A DNA stretch of 64,000 nucleotides from Fasciola hepatica (taxonomy: Eukaryota > Platyhelminthes > Trematoda > Plagiorchiida > Fasciolidae): NCBI GenBank assembly GCA_948099385.1, contig CANUEZ040000191.1, positions 9,238,001 to 9,302,000 of the forward strand. The letters are read 5' to 3'. The notes beneath the pieces were generated by a model. The model was not told the DNA's origin. It saw only the letters and a program-made list of their open reading frames with translations, and did not search any database. Of this stretch, positions 51,641 to 63,827 are shown piece after piece. The number at the start of each line of letters is the position of its first letter. The stretch's first letter is position 1. The position numbers and the translations under genes were made by a program.

Positions 51641-52084
51641 ATTTGGGAATGCGTTGGTTGTACTTAGGCCCCTACAGAGAAGTCATCCATCATAGGAGTC
51701 GATCGGTGTGCGCGAAGCTGGTTGTTACCATTCAAATTTGAAGCCAGTTTGGGAAATGTGCTATGCATAATCTACTGTAGATGTTGAACAAAGCGTTGAT
51801 AGCCATCCCGGATAGCCTTGTGTTGTTAAGTTGTTCGATTCACAATGGTTCAGCGGTTGTTGGAGTCCCCGTGGTTGCTCGGTCGATGTGCACTGCTGAT
51901 GAGTCGAGTCCGAACAAGGATGAAACAGCTGTACAGTGAGTGCTTCCATGGATTTCAATGCTCAGTTGAGCGTTCAAGCTGCATGATCAATCATATTATA
52001 CAAATCTATTCTAATCTAATCTAATCTAATCTCCTACTACTAATCAATTGCATGCATAGTAAGGAAGCTGTGTAGGTTTATCAT

Positions 52085-52115
52085 TTGGGAATGCGTTGGT
52101 TGTTACCATTCAAAT
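52085..52115 (+). repeat. 64-bp deletion junction
   Basis: GCGTTGGTTGTTACC fuses the middle block to the later GGTTGTTACC. In the preceding unit the two TGGTTGT copies (51655 and 51719) are exactly 64 bp apart, and the unit spacing here is 376 bp, 64 less than 440. Confidence 0.88.
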
Positions 52116-52479
52116 TTGAAGCCAGTTTTGGAAGTGTGCTACATGATGTAGTGTAGATGTTGAACAAAGCGTTGATAGCCATCCCGGATAGCCTTGTGTT
52201 GTTAAGTTGTTCGATTCACAATGGTTCAGCGGTTGTTGGAATCCCCGTGGTTGCTCGGTCAATGCGCACTGCTGATGAGTCGAGTCCGAACAAGGATGAA
52301 ACAGCTGTACAGTGAGTGCTTCCATGGATTTCAATGCTCAGTTGAGCGTTCAAGCTGCATGATCAATCATAATATACAAATCTATTCTAATCTAATCTAA
52401 TCTAAACTTATCTCCTACTACTAATCAATTGCATGCATAGTAAGGAGGCTGTGTAGATTTTTCATTTAGGAATGCGTTG

Positions 52480-54270
52480 GTTGTACTTAGGCCCCTACAG
52501 AGAAGTGATCCATCATAAGAGTCGATCAGTGTGCGCAAAGCTGGTTGTCACCATTCAAATTTGAAGCCAATTTAGGAAGGGTGCTATGTTATGTAGTGTA
52601 CATTTCGAACAAAGCGTTGATAGCGATCCCGAATAGCCTTGTGTTGTTTAGTTGTTCGATTCACAATGGTTCAGCGGTTGTTGGAATCCCCGTGGTTGCT
52701 CGGTCGATGTGCACTGCTGATGAGTCGAGTCCGAACAAGGATGAAACATCTGTACAATGAGTGCTTCCATGAATTTCAATGCTCAGTTGATTGTTCAAGC
52801 TGCATGATCAATCATATTATACAAATCTATTCTAATCTAATCTAATCTAATCTAATCTCCTACTACTAATCAATTGCATTCATAGTAAGGAAGGTGTGTA
52901 GGTTTATCTTTTGGGAATGCGTTGGTTGTACTTAGGCCCAAACAGAGAAGTCATCCATCATAGGAGTCGATCGGTGTGCGCGGAGCTGGTTGTTACCATT
53001 CAAATTTGAAGCCACTTTTGGAAGTGTGCTACATCATTTAGTGTATATGTTGAACAAAGCGTTGATAGCCATCCCGGATAGCCTTGTGTTGTTAAGTTGT
53101 TCGATTCACAATGGTTCAGCGGTTGTTGGAATCCCCGTGGTTGCTCGGTCGATGTGCACTGCTGATGAGTCGAGTCCGAACAAGGATGAAACAGCTGTAC
53201 AGTGAGTGCTTCCATGGATTTCAATGCCCAGTTGAGCGTTCAAGCTGCATGATCAACCATAATATACGAATCTATTCTAATCTAATCTAGTCTTATCTCC
53301 TACTACTAATCAATTGCATGCATAGTAAGGAAGCTGTGTAGGTTAATCATTTGGGAATGCGTTGGTTGTACTTAGGCCCCTACAGAGAAGTGATCCATCA
53401 TAAGAGTCGATCAGTGTGCGCAAAGCTGGTTGTCACCATTCAAATTTGAAGCCAATTTAGGAAGGGTGCTATGTTATGTAGTGTACATTTCGAACAAAGC
53501 GTTGATAGCGATCCCGGATAGCCTTGTGTTGTTTAGTTGTTCGATTCACAATGGTTCAGCGGTTGTTGGAATCCCCGTGGTTGCTCGGTCGATGTGCACT
53601 GCTGATGAGTCGAGTCCGAACAAGGATGAAACATCTGTACAATGAGTGCTTCCATGAATTTCAATGCTCAGTTGATTGTTCAAGCTGCATGATCAATCAT
53701 ATTATACAAATCTATTCTAATCTAATCTAATCTAATCTAATCTCCTACTACTAATCAATTGCATGCATAGTAAGGAAGGTGTGTAGGTTTATCTTTTGGG
53801 AATGCGTTGGTTGTACTTAGGCCCAAACAGAGAAGTCATCCATCATAGGAGTCGATCGGTGTGCGCGGAGCTGGTTGTTACCATTCAAATTTGAAGCCAC
53901 TTTTGGAAGTGTGCTACATCATTTAGTGTATATGTTGAACAAAGCGTTGATAGCCATCCCGGATAGCCTTGTGTTGTTAAGTTGTTCGATTCACAATGGT
54001 TCAGCGGTTGTTGGAATCCCCGTGGTTGCTCGGTCGATGTGCACTGCTGATGAGTCGAGTCCGAACAAGGATGAAACAGCTGTACAGTGAGTGCTTCCAT
54101 GGATTTCAATGCCCAGTTGAGCGTTCAAGCTGCATGATCAACCATAATATACGAATCTATTCTAATCTAATCTAGTCTTATCTCCTACTACTAATCAATT
54201 GCATGCATAGTAAGGAAGCTGTGTAGGTTAATCATTTGGGAATGCGTTGGTTGTACTTAGGCCCCTACAG
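52480..54270 (+). repeat. 2-unit tandem duplication, period 885 bp
   Basis: Units 52717 and 53162 match 53602 and 54047. Shared markers are GTACATTTCGAAC, TGTACAATGAGTG, GCCCAAACAGAG and GCGCGGAGCTGG. One visible difference is GAATAGCC/GGATAGCC at about 52632/53517. Confidence 0.85.
52712..52759 (+). ncRNA. Hammerhead copy with ACATCTGT stem III and CAATG stem I
   Basis: A C-A mismatch is predicted at the third stem I pair. An 885-bp duplicate at 53602 has the same two changes. Confidence 0.72.
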
Positions 54271-56001
54271 AGAAGTCATCCATCATAAAAGTCGATCGGT
54301 GTGCGCGAAGCTGGTTGTTACCATTCAAATTTGAAGCCAGTTTGGGAAGGGTGCTCTAAATGATGTAGTGTAGATGTTGAACAAAGCGTTGATAGCGATC
54401 CCGGATAGACTTGTGTTGTTAAGTTGTTCGATTCACAATGGTTCACCGGTTGTTGGAATCCCCGTGGTTGCTCGGTCGATGTGCACTGCTGATGAGTCGA
54501 GTCCGAACAAGGATGAAACATCTGTACAGTGAGTGCTTCCATGGATTTCAATGCTCAGTTGAGCGTTCAAGCTGCATGATCAATCGTATTATACCATTCC
54601 ATTCTAATCTAATCTAAACTAATCTCCTACTACTAATCAATTGCATGCATAGTAAGGAAGCTGTGTAGGTTTATCATTTGAGAATGAGTTGGTTGTACTT
54701 AGGCTCCTACAGAGAAGTCATCCATCATAGGAGTCGATCGGTGTGCGCGAAGCTGGTTGTTACCATTGAAATTTGAAGCCAGTTTGGGAAGTGTGCTATA
54801 CATGATGTAGTGTAGATGTTGAACAAAGCGTTGATAGCGATCCCGGGAAGCCTTGTGTTGTTAAGTTGTTCGATTCACAATGGTTCACCGGTGGTTGGAA
54901 TCCCCGTGGTTGCTCGGTCGATGTGCACTGCTGATGAGTCGAGTCCGAACAGGGATGAAACAGCTGTACAGTGAGTGCTTCCATGGATTTCAATGCTCAG
55001 TTGAGCGTTCAAGCTGCATGATCAATCGTATTATACCATTCCATTCTAATCTAATCTAAACTAATCTCCTACTACTAATCAATTGCATGCATAGTAAGGA
55101 AGCTGTGTGAGTTTTACATTTGGGAATGCGTTGGTTGTACTTAGGCCCCTACAGAGAAGTGATCCATCATAGGAGTCGATCGGTGTGCGCGAAGCTGGTT
55201 GTTACCATTGAAATTTGAAGCCAGTTTGGGAAGTGTGCTATATATGATGTAGTGTAGATGTTGAACAAAGCGTTGATAGCCATCTCGGATTGCCTTGTGT
55301 TGTTAAGTTGTTCGATTCACAATGGTTCAGCGGTTGTTGGATTCCCCGTGGTTGCTCGGTCGATGTGCACTGCTGATGAGTCGAGTCCGAACAAGGATGA
55401 AACAGCTGTACAGTGAGTGCTTCCATGGATTTCAATGCTCAGTTGATTGTTCAAGCTGCATGATCAATCATATAATACAAATCTATTCTAATCTAATCAA
55501 ATCTAATCTAATCTCCTACTACTAATCAATTGCATGCATAGTAAGGAAGCTGTGTGAGTTTTACATTTGGGAATGCGTTGGTTGTACTTAGGCCCCTACA
55601 GAGAAGTCATCCATCATAGGAGTCGATCGGTGTGCGCGAAGCTGGTTGTTACCATTCAAATTTGAAGCCAGTTTGGGAAGTGTGCTATTTGATGTAGTGT
55701 AGATGTTGAACAAAGCGTTGATAGCCATCTCGGATTGCCTTGTGTTGTTAAGTTGTTCGATTCACAATGGTTCAGCGGTTGTTGGATTCCCCGTGGTTGC
55801 TCGGTCGATGTGCACTGCTGATGAGTCGAGTCCGAACAAGGATGAAACAGCTGTACAGTGAGTGCTTCCATGGATTTCAATGCTCAGTTGATTGTTCAAG
55901 CTGCATGATCAATCATATAATACAAATCTATTCTAATCTAATCTAATCTAATCTAATCTCCTACTACTAATCAATTGCATGCATAGTAAGGAAGCTGTGT
56001 G

Positions 56002-56008
56002 TTTTTTT
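56002..56008 (+). terminator. T7 run, possible Pol III terminator (exemplar)
   Basis: GTGTGTTTTTTTCATTT replaces the usual GTGTAGGTTTATCATTT about 170 bp after a ribozyme cleavage site. T7 runs also occur at 45271, 57339, 58226, 58671 and 63128, and T5-T6 forms elsewhere. It would matter only if the units are Pol III transcribed, which is unproven. Confidence 0.2.
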
Positions 56009-56257
56009 CATTTGGGAATGCGTTGGTTGTACTTAGGCCCCTACAGAGAAGTGATCCATCATAGGAGTCGATCGGTGTGCGCGAAGCTGGTTGTTACCAT
56101 TCAAATTTGAAGCCAGTTTGGGAAGTGTGCTATATGATGTAGTGTAGATGTTGAACAAAGCGATGATAGCCATCCCGGATAGCCTTGTGTTGTTAAGTTG
56201 TTCGATTCACAATGGTTCAGCGGTTGTTGGATTCCCCGTGGTTGCTCGGTCGATGTG

Positions 56258-56305
56258 CACTGCTGATGAGTCGAGTCCGAACAAGAATGAAACAGCCGTT
56301 CAGTG
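56258..56305 (+). ncRNA. Hammerhead copy with GUU cleavage triplet and stem II/III changes
   Basis: The 3' arm reads AAGAAT, weakening both stem II registers. Stem III is ACAGCCGT and the cleavage triplet is GUU. The triplet satisfies NUH but the combination is likely weak. Confidence 0.7.
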
Positions 56306-56704
56306 AGTGCTTCCATGGATTTCAATGCTCAGTTGATTGTTCAAGCTGCATGATCAATCATATAATACAAATCTATTCTAATCTAATATAATCTAATCTA
56401 ATCTCCTACTACTAATCAATTGCATGCATAGTAAGGAATCTGTGTGAGTTTTTCATTTGGGAATGCGTTGGTTGTACTTAGGCCCCTACAGAGAAGTGGT
56501 CCATCATAGGAGTCGATCGGAGTGCGCGAAGCTGGTTGTTACCATTCAAATTTGAAGCCATTTTAGGAAGAGAGGTCGATATGATGTAGTGTAGATGTTG
56601 AACAAAGCGTTGATAGCGATCCCGAATAGCCTTGTGTTGTTAAGTTGTTCGATTCACAATGGTTCACCGGTTGTTGGAATCCCCGTGGTTGCTCGGTCGA
56701 TGTG

Positions 56705-56752
56705 CACTGCTGATGAGTCGAGTCCGAACAAGGATGAAACAGCTGTTCAGTG
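56705..56752 (+). ncRNA. Hammerhead copy with GUU cleavage triplet
   Basis: The cleavage base A17 is U (CTGTTCAG). This fits NUH and is otherwise canonical. Shared with 56263, 58042, 59819 and 62057, all in the last 8 kb of the window. Confidence 0.78.
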
Positions 56753-58036
56753 AGTGCTTCCATGGATTTCTATGCTCAGTTGAGCGTTTAAGCTGCATGA
56801 TCAATCATATTATACAAATCTATTATAATCTAATCTAATCTAATCTAATCTCCTACTACTAATCAATTCCATGCATAGTAAGGAAGCTGTGTGAGTTTTA
56901 CATTTGGGAATGCGTTGGTTGTACTTAGGCCCCTACAGAGAAGTGATCCATCATAGGAGTCGATCGGTGTGCGCGAAGCTGGTTGTTACCATTGAAATTT
57001 GAAGCCAGTTTGGGAAGGGTGCTATATGATGTAGTGTAGATGTTGAACAAAGCGTTGATAGCCATCTCGGATTGCCTTGTGTTGTTAAGTTGTTCGATTC
57101 ACAATGGTTCAGCGGTTGTTGGATTCCCCGTGGTTGCTCGGTCGATGTGCACTGCTGATGAGTCGAGTCCGAACAAGGATGAAACAGCTGTACAGTGAGT
57201 GCTTCCATGGATTTCAATGCTCAGTTGATTGTTCAAGCTGCATGATCAATCATATAATACAAATCTATTCTAATCTAATCTAATCTAATCTAATCTCCTA
57301 CTACTAATCAATTGCATGCATGATAAGGAAGCTGTGTGTTTTTTTCATTTGGGAATGCGTTGGTTGTACTTAGGCCCCTACAGATAATTCATCCATCATA
57401 GGAGTCGATCGGAGTGCGCGAAGCTGGTTGTTACCATTGAAATTTGAAGCCATTTTAGGAAGAGAGGTCGATATGATGTAGTGTAGATGTTGAACAAAGC
57501 GTTGATAGCGATCCCGAATAGCCTTGTGTTGTTAAGTTGTTCGATTCACAATGGTTCAGCGGTTGTTGGAATCCCCGTGGTTGCTCGGTCAATGCGCACT
57601 GCTGATGAGTCGAGTCCGAACAAGGATGAAACAGCTGTACAGTGAGTGCTTCCATGGATTTCAATGCTCAGTTGAGCGTTCAAGCTGCATGATCAATCAT
57701 ATTATACAAATCTATTCTAATCTAATCTAATCTAATCTCCTACTACTAATCAATTGCATGCATAGTAAGGAAGCTGTGTGAGTTTTACATTAGGGAATGC
57801 GTTGGTTGTACTTAGGCCCCAAAAGAGAAGTGATCCATCATAGGAGTCGATCGGTGTGCGCGAAGCTGGATGTTACCATTCAAATTTGAAGCCAGTTTGG
57901 GAAGTGTGCTATATGATGTAGTGTAGATGTTGAACAAAGCGTTGATAGCGATCCCGGATAGCCTTGTGTTGTTAAGTTGTTCGATTCACAATGGTTCACC
58001 GGTTGTTGGATTCCCCGTGGTTGCTCGGTCGATGTG

Positions 58037-58084
58037 CACTGCTGATGAGTCGAGTCCGAACAAGGATGAAACAGCTGTTCAGTG
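58037..58084 (+). ncRNA. Hammerhead copy with GUU cleavage triplet
   Basis: CTGTTCAG in place of CTGTACAG; core intact. Confidence 0.78.
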
Positions 58085-58175
58085 AGTGCTTCCATGGATT
58101 TCAATGCTCAGTTGATTGTTCAAGCTGCATGATCAATCATATAATACAAATCTATTCTAATCTAATCAAATCTAA

Positions 58176-59065
58176 TCTAATCTCCTACTACTAATCAATT
58201 GCATGCATAGTAAGGAAGCTGTGTGTTTTTTTCATTTGGGAATGCGTTGGTTGTACTTAGGCCCCTACAGAGAAGTGATCCATCATAGGAGTCGATCGGA
58301 GTGCGCGAAGCTGGTTGTTACCATTCAAATTTGAAGCCAGTTTGGGAAGTGTGCTATATGATGTAGTGTAGATGTTGAACAAAGCGTTGATAGCGATCCC
58401 GGATAGCCTTGTGTTGTTAAGTTGTTCGATTCACAATGGTTCAGCGGTTGTTGGATTCCCCGTGGTTGCTCGGTTGATGTGCACTGCTGATGAGTCGAGT
58501 CCGAACAAGGATGAAACATCTGTACAGTGAGTGCTTCCATGGATTTCAATGCTCAGTTGAGCGTTCAAGCTGCATGATCAATCATATAATACAAATCTTT
58601 TCTAATCTAATCTAATCTAATCTAATCTCCTACTACTAATCAATTGCATGCATAGTAAGGAAGCTGTGTGTTTTTTTCATTTGGGAATGCGTTGGTTGTA
58701 CTTAGGCCCCTACAGAGAAGTGATCCATCATAGGAGTCGATCGGAGTGCGCGAAGCTGGTTGTTACCATTCAAATTTGAAGCCAGTTTGGGAAGTGTGCT
58801 ATATGATGTAGTGTAGATGTTGAACAAAGCGTTGATAGCGATCCCGGATAGCCTTGTGTTGTTAAGTTGTTCGATTCACAATGGTTCAGCGGTTGTTGGA
58901 TTCCCCGTGGTTGCTCGGTTGATGTGCACTGCTGATGAGTCGAGTCCGAACAAGGATGAAACATCTGTACAGTGAGTGCTTCCATGGATTTCAATGCTCA
59001 GTTGAGCGTTCAAGCTGCATGATCAATCATATAATACAAATCTTTTCTAATCTAATCTAATCTAA
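58176..59065 (+). repeat. Single-unit duplication, period 445 bp, apparently identical
   Basis: Units with ribozymes at 58487 and 58932 share CGGTTGATG, ACATCTG, the T7 run and AATCTTTTC. I saw no difference across the repeat unit, making this the youngest-looking event, or an assembly duplication. Confidence 0.8.
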
Positions 59066-59813
59066 TCTAATCTCCTATTAATAATCAATTGCATGCATAG
59101 TAGGGAAGCTGTGTAGGTTTATCATTTGGGAATGCGTTGGTTGTACTTAGGCCCCTACAGAGAAGTCATCCATCATAGGAGTCGATCGGAGTGCGCGAAG
59201 CTGGTTGTTACCATTCAAATTTGAAGCCATTTTAGGAAGAGAGGTCGATATGATGTAGTGTAGATGTTGAACAAAGCGTTGATAGCGATCCCGAATAGCC
59301 TTGTGTTGTTAAGTTGTTCGATTCACAATGGTTCAGCGGTTGTTGGAATCCCCGTGGTTGCTCGGTCAATGCGCACTGCTGATGAGTCGAGTCCGAACAA
59401 GGATGAAACAGCTGTACAGTGAGTGCTTCCATGGATTTCAATGCTCAGTTGAGCGTTCAAGCTGCATGATCAATCATATAATACAAATCTATTCTAATCT
59501 AATCTAATCTAATCTCCTACTACTAATCAATTGCATGCATAGTAAGGAAGCTGTGTGAGTTTTACATTAGGGAATGCGTTGGTTGTACTTAGGCCCCTAC
59601 AGAGAAGTGATCCATCATAGGAGTCGATCGGTGTGCGCGAAGCTGGTTGTTACCATTCAAATTTGAAGCCAGTTTGGGAAGTGTGCTATATGATGTAGTG
59701 TAGATGTTGAACAAAGCGTTGATAGCGATCCCGGATAGCCTTGTGTTGTTAAGTTGTTCGATTCACAATGGTTCAGCGGTTGTTGGATTCCCCGTGGTTG
59801 CTCGGTCGATGTG

Positions 59814-59861
59814 CACTGCTGATGAGTCGAGTCCGAACAAGGATGAAACAGCTGTTCAGTG
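59814..59861 (+). ncRNA. Hammerhead copy with GUU cleavage triplet
   Basis: Same A17-to-U change, 1777 bp after the 58042 copy, which suggests a 4-unit duplication. Confidence 0.78.
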
Positions 59862-61599
59862 AGTGCTTCCATGGATTTCAATGCTCAGTTGATTGTTCAA
59901 GCTGCATGATCAATCATATAATACAAATCTATTCTAATCTAATCAAATCTAATCTAATCTCCTACTACTAATCAATTCCATGCATAGTAAGGAAGCTGTG
60001 TAGGTTTATCATTTGGGAATGCGTTGGTTGTACTTAGGCCCCTACAGAGAAGTGATCCATCATAGGAGTCGTTCGGAGTGCGCGAAGCTGGTTGTTACCA
60101 TTCAAATTTGAAGCCAGTTTGGGAAGTGTGCTATATGATGTAGTGTAGATGTTGAACAAAGCGTTGATAGCGATCCCGGATAGCCTTGTGTTGTTAAGTT
60201 GTTCGATTCACAATGGTTCAGCGGTTGTTGGATTCCCCGTGGTTGCTCGGTCGATGTGCACTGCTGATGAGTCGAGTCCGAACAAGGATGAAACAGCTGT
60301 ACAGTGAGTGCTTCCATGGATTTCAGTGCTCAGTTGAGCGTTCAAGCTGCATGATCAATCATATAATACAAATCTTTTCTAATCTAATCTAATCTAATCT
60401 AATCTCCTATTACTAATCAATTGCATGCATAGTAAGGAAGCTGTGTAGGTTTATCATTTGGGAATGCGTTGGTTGTACTTAGGCCCCTACAGAGAAGTCA
60501 TCCATCATAGGAGTCGATCGGAGTGCGCGAAGCTGGTTGTTACCATTCAAATTTGAAGCCATTTTAGGAAGAGAGGTCGATATGATGTAGTGTAGATGTT
60601 GAACAAAGCGTTGATAGCGATCCCGAATAGCCTTGTGTTGTTAAGTTGTTCGATTCACAATGGTTCAGCGGTTGTTGGAATCCCCGTGGTTGCTCGGTCG
60701 ATGTGCACTGCTGATGAGTCGAGTCCGAACAAGGATGAAACAGCTGTACAGTGAGTGCTTCCATGGATTTCAATGCTCAGTTGAGCGTTCAAGCTGCATG
60801 ATCAATCATATTATACAAATCTATTCTAATCTAATCTAATCTAATCTAATCTCCTACTACTAATCAATTGCATGCATAGTAAGGAAGCTGTGTGAGATTT
60901 ACATTAGGGAATGCGTTGGTTGTACTTAGGCCCCTACAGAGAAGTGATCCATCATAGGAGTCGATCGGTGTGCGCGAAGCTGGTTGTTACCATTCAAATT
61001 TGAAGCCATTTTAGGAAGAGAGGTCGATATGATGTAGTGTAGATGTTGAACAAAGCGTTGATAGCGATCCCGGATAGCCTTGTGTTGTTAAGTTGTTCGA
61101 TTCACAATGGTTCAGCGGTTGTTGGATTCCCCGTGGTTGCTCGGTAGATGTGCACTGCTGATGAGTCGAGTCCGAACAAGGATGAAACAGCTGTACAGTG
61201 AGTGCTTCCATGGATTTCAATGATCAGTTGAGCGTTCAAGCTGCATGATCAATCATATAATACAAATCTATTCTAATCTAATCTAATCTAATCTAATCTC
61301 CTACTACTAATCAATTGCATGCATAGTAAGGAAGCTGTGTAGGTTTATCATTTGGGAATGCGTTGGTTGTACTTAGGCCCCTACAGAGAAGTGATCCATC
61401 ATAGGAGTCGATCGGAGTGCGCGAAGCTGGTTGTTACCATTGAAATATGAAGCCATTTTAGGAAGAGAGGTCGATATGATGTAATGTAGATGTTGAACAA
61501 AGCGTTGATAGCGATCCCGAATAGCCTTGTGTTGTTAAGTTGTTCGATTCACAATGGTTCAGCGGTTGTTGGAATCCCCGTGGTTGCTCGGTCGATGTG

Positions 61600-61647
61600 C
61601 ACTGCTGATGAGTCGAGTCCGAACAAGGATGAAACAGCAGTACAGTG
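61600..61647 (+). ncRNA. Hammerhead copy with stem III mismatch
   Basis: Stem III reads ACAGCAGT, replacing one A-U pair by A-A, so only two stem III pairs remain. Core and GUA are intact. Confidence 0.72.
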
Positions 61648-62051
61648 AGTGCTTCCATGGATTTCAATGCTCAGTTGAGCGTTCAAGCTGCATGATCAAT
61701 CATATTATACAAATCTAATCTAATCTAATCTAATCTAATCTAATCTAATCTCCTACTACTAATCAATTGCATGCATAGTAAGGAAGCTGTGTGAGTTTTA
61801 CATTAGGGAATGCGTTGGTTGTACTTAGGCCCCAAAAGAGAAGTGATCCATCATAGGAGTCGATCGGTGTGCGCGAAGCTGGTTGTTACCATTCAAATTT
61901 GAAGCCAGTTTGGGGAGTGTGCTATACATGATGTAGTGTAGATGTTGAACAAAGCGTTGATAGCCATCCCGGATAGCCTTGTGTTGTTAAGTTGTTCGAT
62001 TCACAATGGTTCAGCGGTTGTTGGATTCCCCGTGGTTGCTCGGTCGATGTG

Positions 62052-62099
62052 CACTGCTGATGAGTCGAGTCCGAACAAGGATGAAACAGCTGTTCAGTG
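62052..62099 (+). ncRNA. Hammerhead copy with GUU cleavage triplet
   Basis: Last of the five GUU copies in the window; core and stems otherwise consensus. Confidence 0.78.
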
Positions 62100-63827
62100 A
62101 GTGCTTCCATGGATTTCAATGCTCAGTTGATTGTTCAAGCTGCATGATCAATCATATAATACAAATCTATTCTAATCTAATCTAATCTAATCTAATCTCC
62201 TACTACTAATCAATTGCATGCATAGTAAGGAAGCTGTGTAGGTTTATCATTTGGGAATGCGTTGGTTGTACTTAGGCCCCTACAGAGAAGTCATCCATCA
62301 TAGGAGTCGATCGGAGTGCGCGAAGCTGGTTGTTACCATTGAAATTTGAAGCCATTTTAGGAAGAGAGGTCGATATGATGTAGTGTAGATATTGAACAAA
62401 GCGTTGATAGCGATCCCGAATAGCCTTGTGTTGTTAAGTTGTTCGATTCACAATGGTTCAGCGGTTGTTGGAATCCCCGTGGTTGCTCGGTCAATGCGCA
62501 CTGCTGATGAGTCGAGTCCGAACAAGGATGAAACAGCTGTACAGTGAGTGCTTCCATGGATTTCAATGCTCAGTTGAGCGTTCAAGCTGCTTGATCAATC
62601 ATATTATACAAATCCATTCTAATCTATTCTAATATAATCTCCTTCTACTAATCAATTGCATGCATAGTAAGGAAGCTGTGTGAGTTTTACATTTGGGAAT
62701 GCGTTGGTTGTACTTAGGCCCCTACAGAGAAGTGATCCATCATAGGAGTCGATCGGTGTGCGCGAAGCTGGTTGTTACCATTCAAATTTGAAGCCAGTTT
62801 GGGAAGTGTGCTATATGAGGTAGTGTAGATGTTGAACAAAGCGTTGATAGCGATCCCGGATAGCCTTGTGTTGTTAAGTTGTTCGATTCACAATGGTTCA
62901 GCGGTTGTTGGATTCCCCGTGGTTGCTCGGTCGATGTGCACTGCTGATGAGTCGAGTCCGAACAAGGATGAAACAGCTGTACAGTGAGTGCTTCCATGGA
63001 TTTCAATGCTCAGTTGAGCGTTCAAGCTGCATGATCAATCATATAATACAAATCTATTCTTATCTAATCTAATCTAATCTAATCTCCTACTACTAATCAA
63101 TTGCATGCATAGTAAGGAAGCTGTGTGTTTTTTTCATTTGGGAATGCGTTGGTTGTACTTAGGCCTCTACAGAGAAGTGATCCATCATAGGAGTCGATCG
63201 GAGTGCGCGAAGCTGTTTGTTACCATTGAAATTTGAAGCCATTTTAGGAAGAGAGGTCGATATGATGTAGTGTAGATGTTGAACAAAGCGTTGATAGCGA
63301 TCCCGAATAGCCTTGTGTTGTTGAGTTGTTCGATTCACAATGGTTCAGCGGTTGTTGGAAACCCCGTGGTTGCTCGGTCAATGCGCACTGCTGATGAGTC
63401 GAGTCCGAACAAGGATGAAACAGCTGTACAGTGAGTGCCTCCATGGATTTCAATGCTCAGTTGAGCGTTCAAGCTGCATGATCAATCATATTATACAAAT
63501 CTATTCTAATCTAATCTAATCTAATCTCCTACTACTAATCAATTGCATGCATAGTAAGGAAGCTGTGTGAGTTTTACATTTGGGAATGCGTTGGTTGTAC
63601 TTAGGCCCCTACAGAGAAGTGATCCATCATAGGTGTCGATCGGTGTGCGCGAAGCTGGTTGTTACCATTCAAATTTGAAGCCATTTTAGGAAGAGAGGTC
63701 GATATGATGTAGTGTAGATGTTGAACAAAGCGTTGATAGCGATCCCGAATAGCCTTGTGTTGTTAAGTTGTTCGATTCACAATGGTTCAGCGGTTGTTGG
63801 ATTCCCCGTGGTTGCTCGGTCGATGTG

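Larger units (their letters stand above)
56540..63730 (+). repeat. Subfamily with TTTTAGGAAGAGAGGTCG segment, interspersed with the ordinary type
   Basis: In units with ribozymes at 56710, 57602, 59379, 60711, 61158, 61605, 62504, 63391 and 63833 the usual GTTTGGGAAGTGTGCTATATG is replaced by TTTTAGGAAGAGAGGTCGATATG. These are interspersed with ordinary units. Several also carry AATGCGCACTG before the core. The pattern suggests an emerging multi-unit higher-order repeat at this end of the window. Confidence 0.8.

Noticed and set aside
2165..59971. Forward-strand open frames of 62-97 codons (for example those starting MVQRLLESPW or MLPFKFEA)
   Set aside because: They run through the ribozyme and the (TCTAA)n tract, are open in only some units and change frame with tract length. 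Shadows of the satellite.
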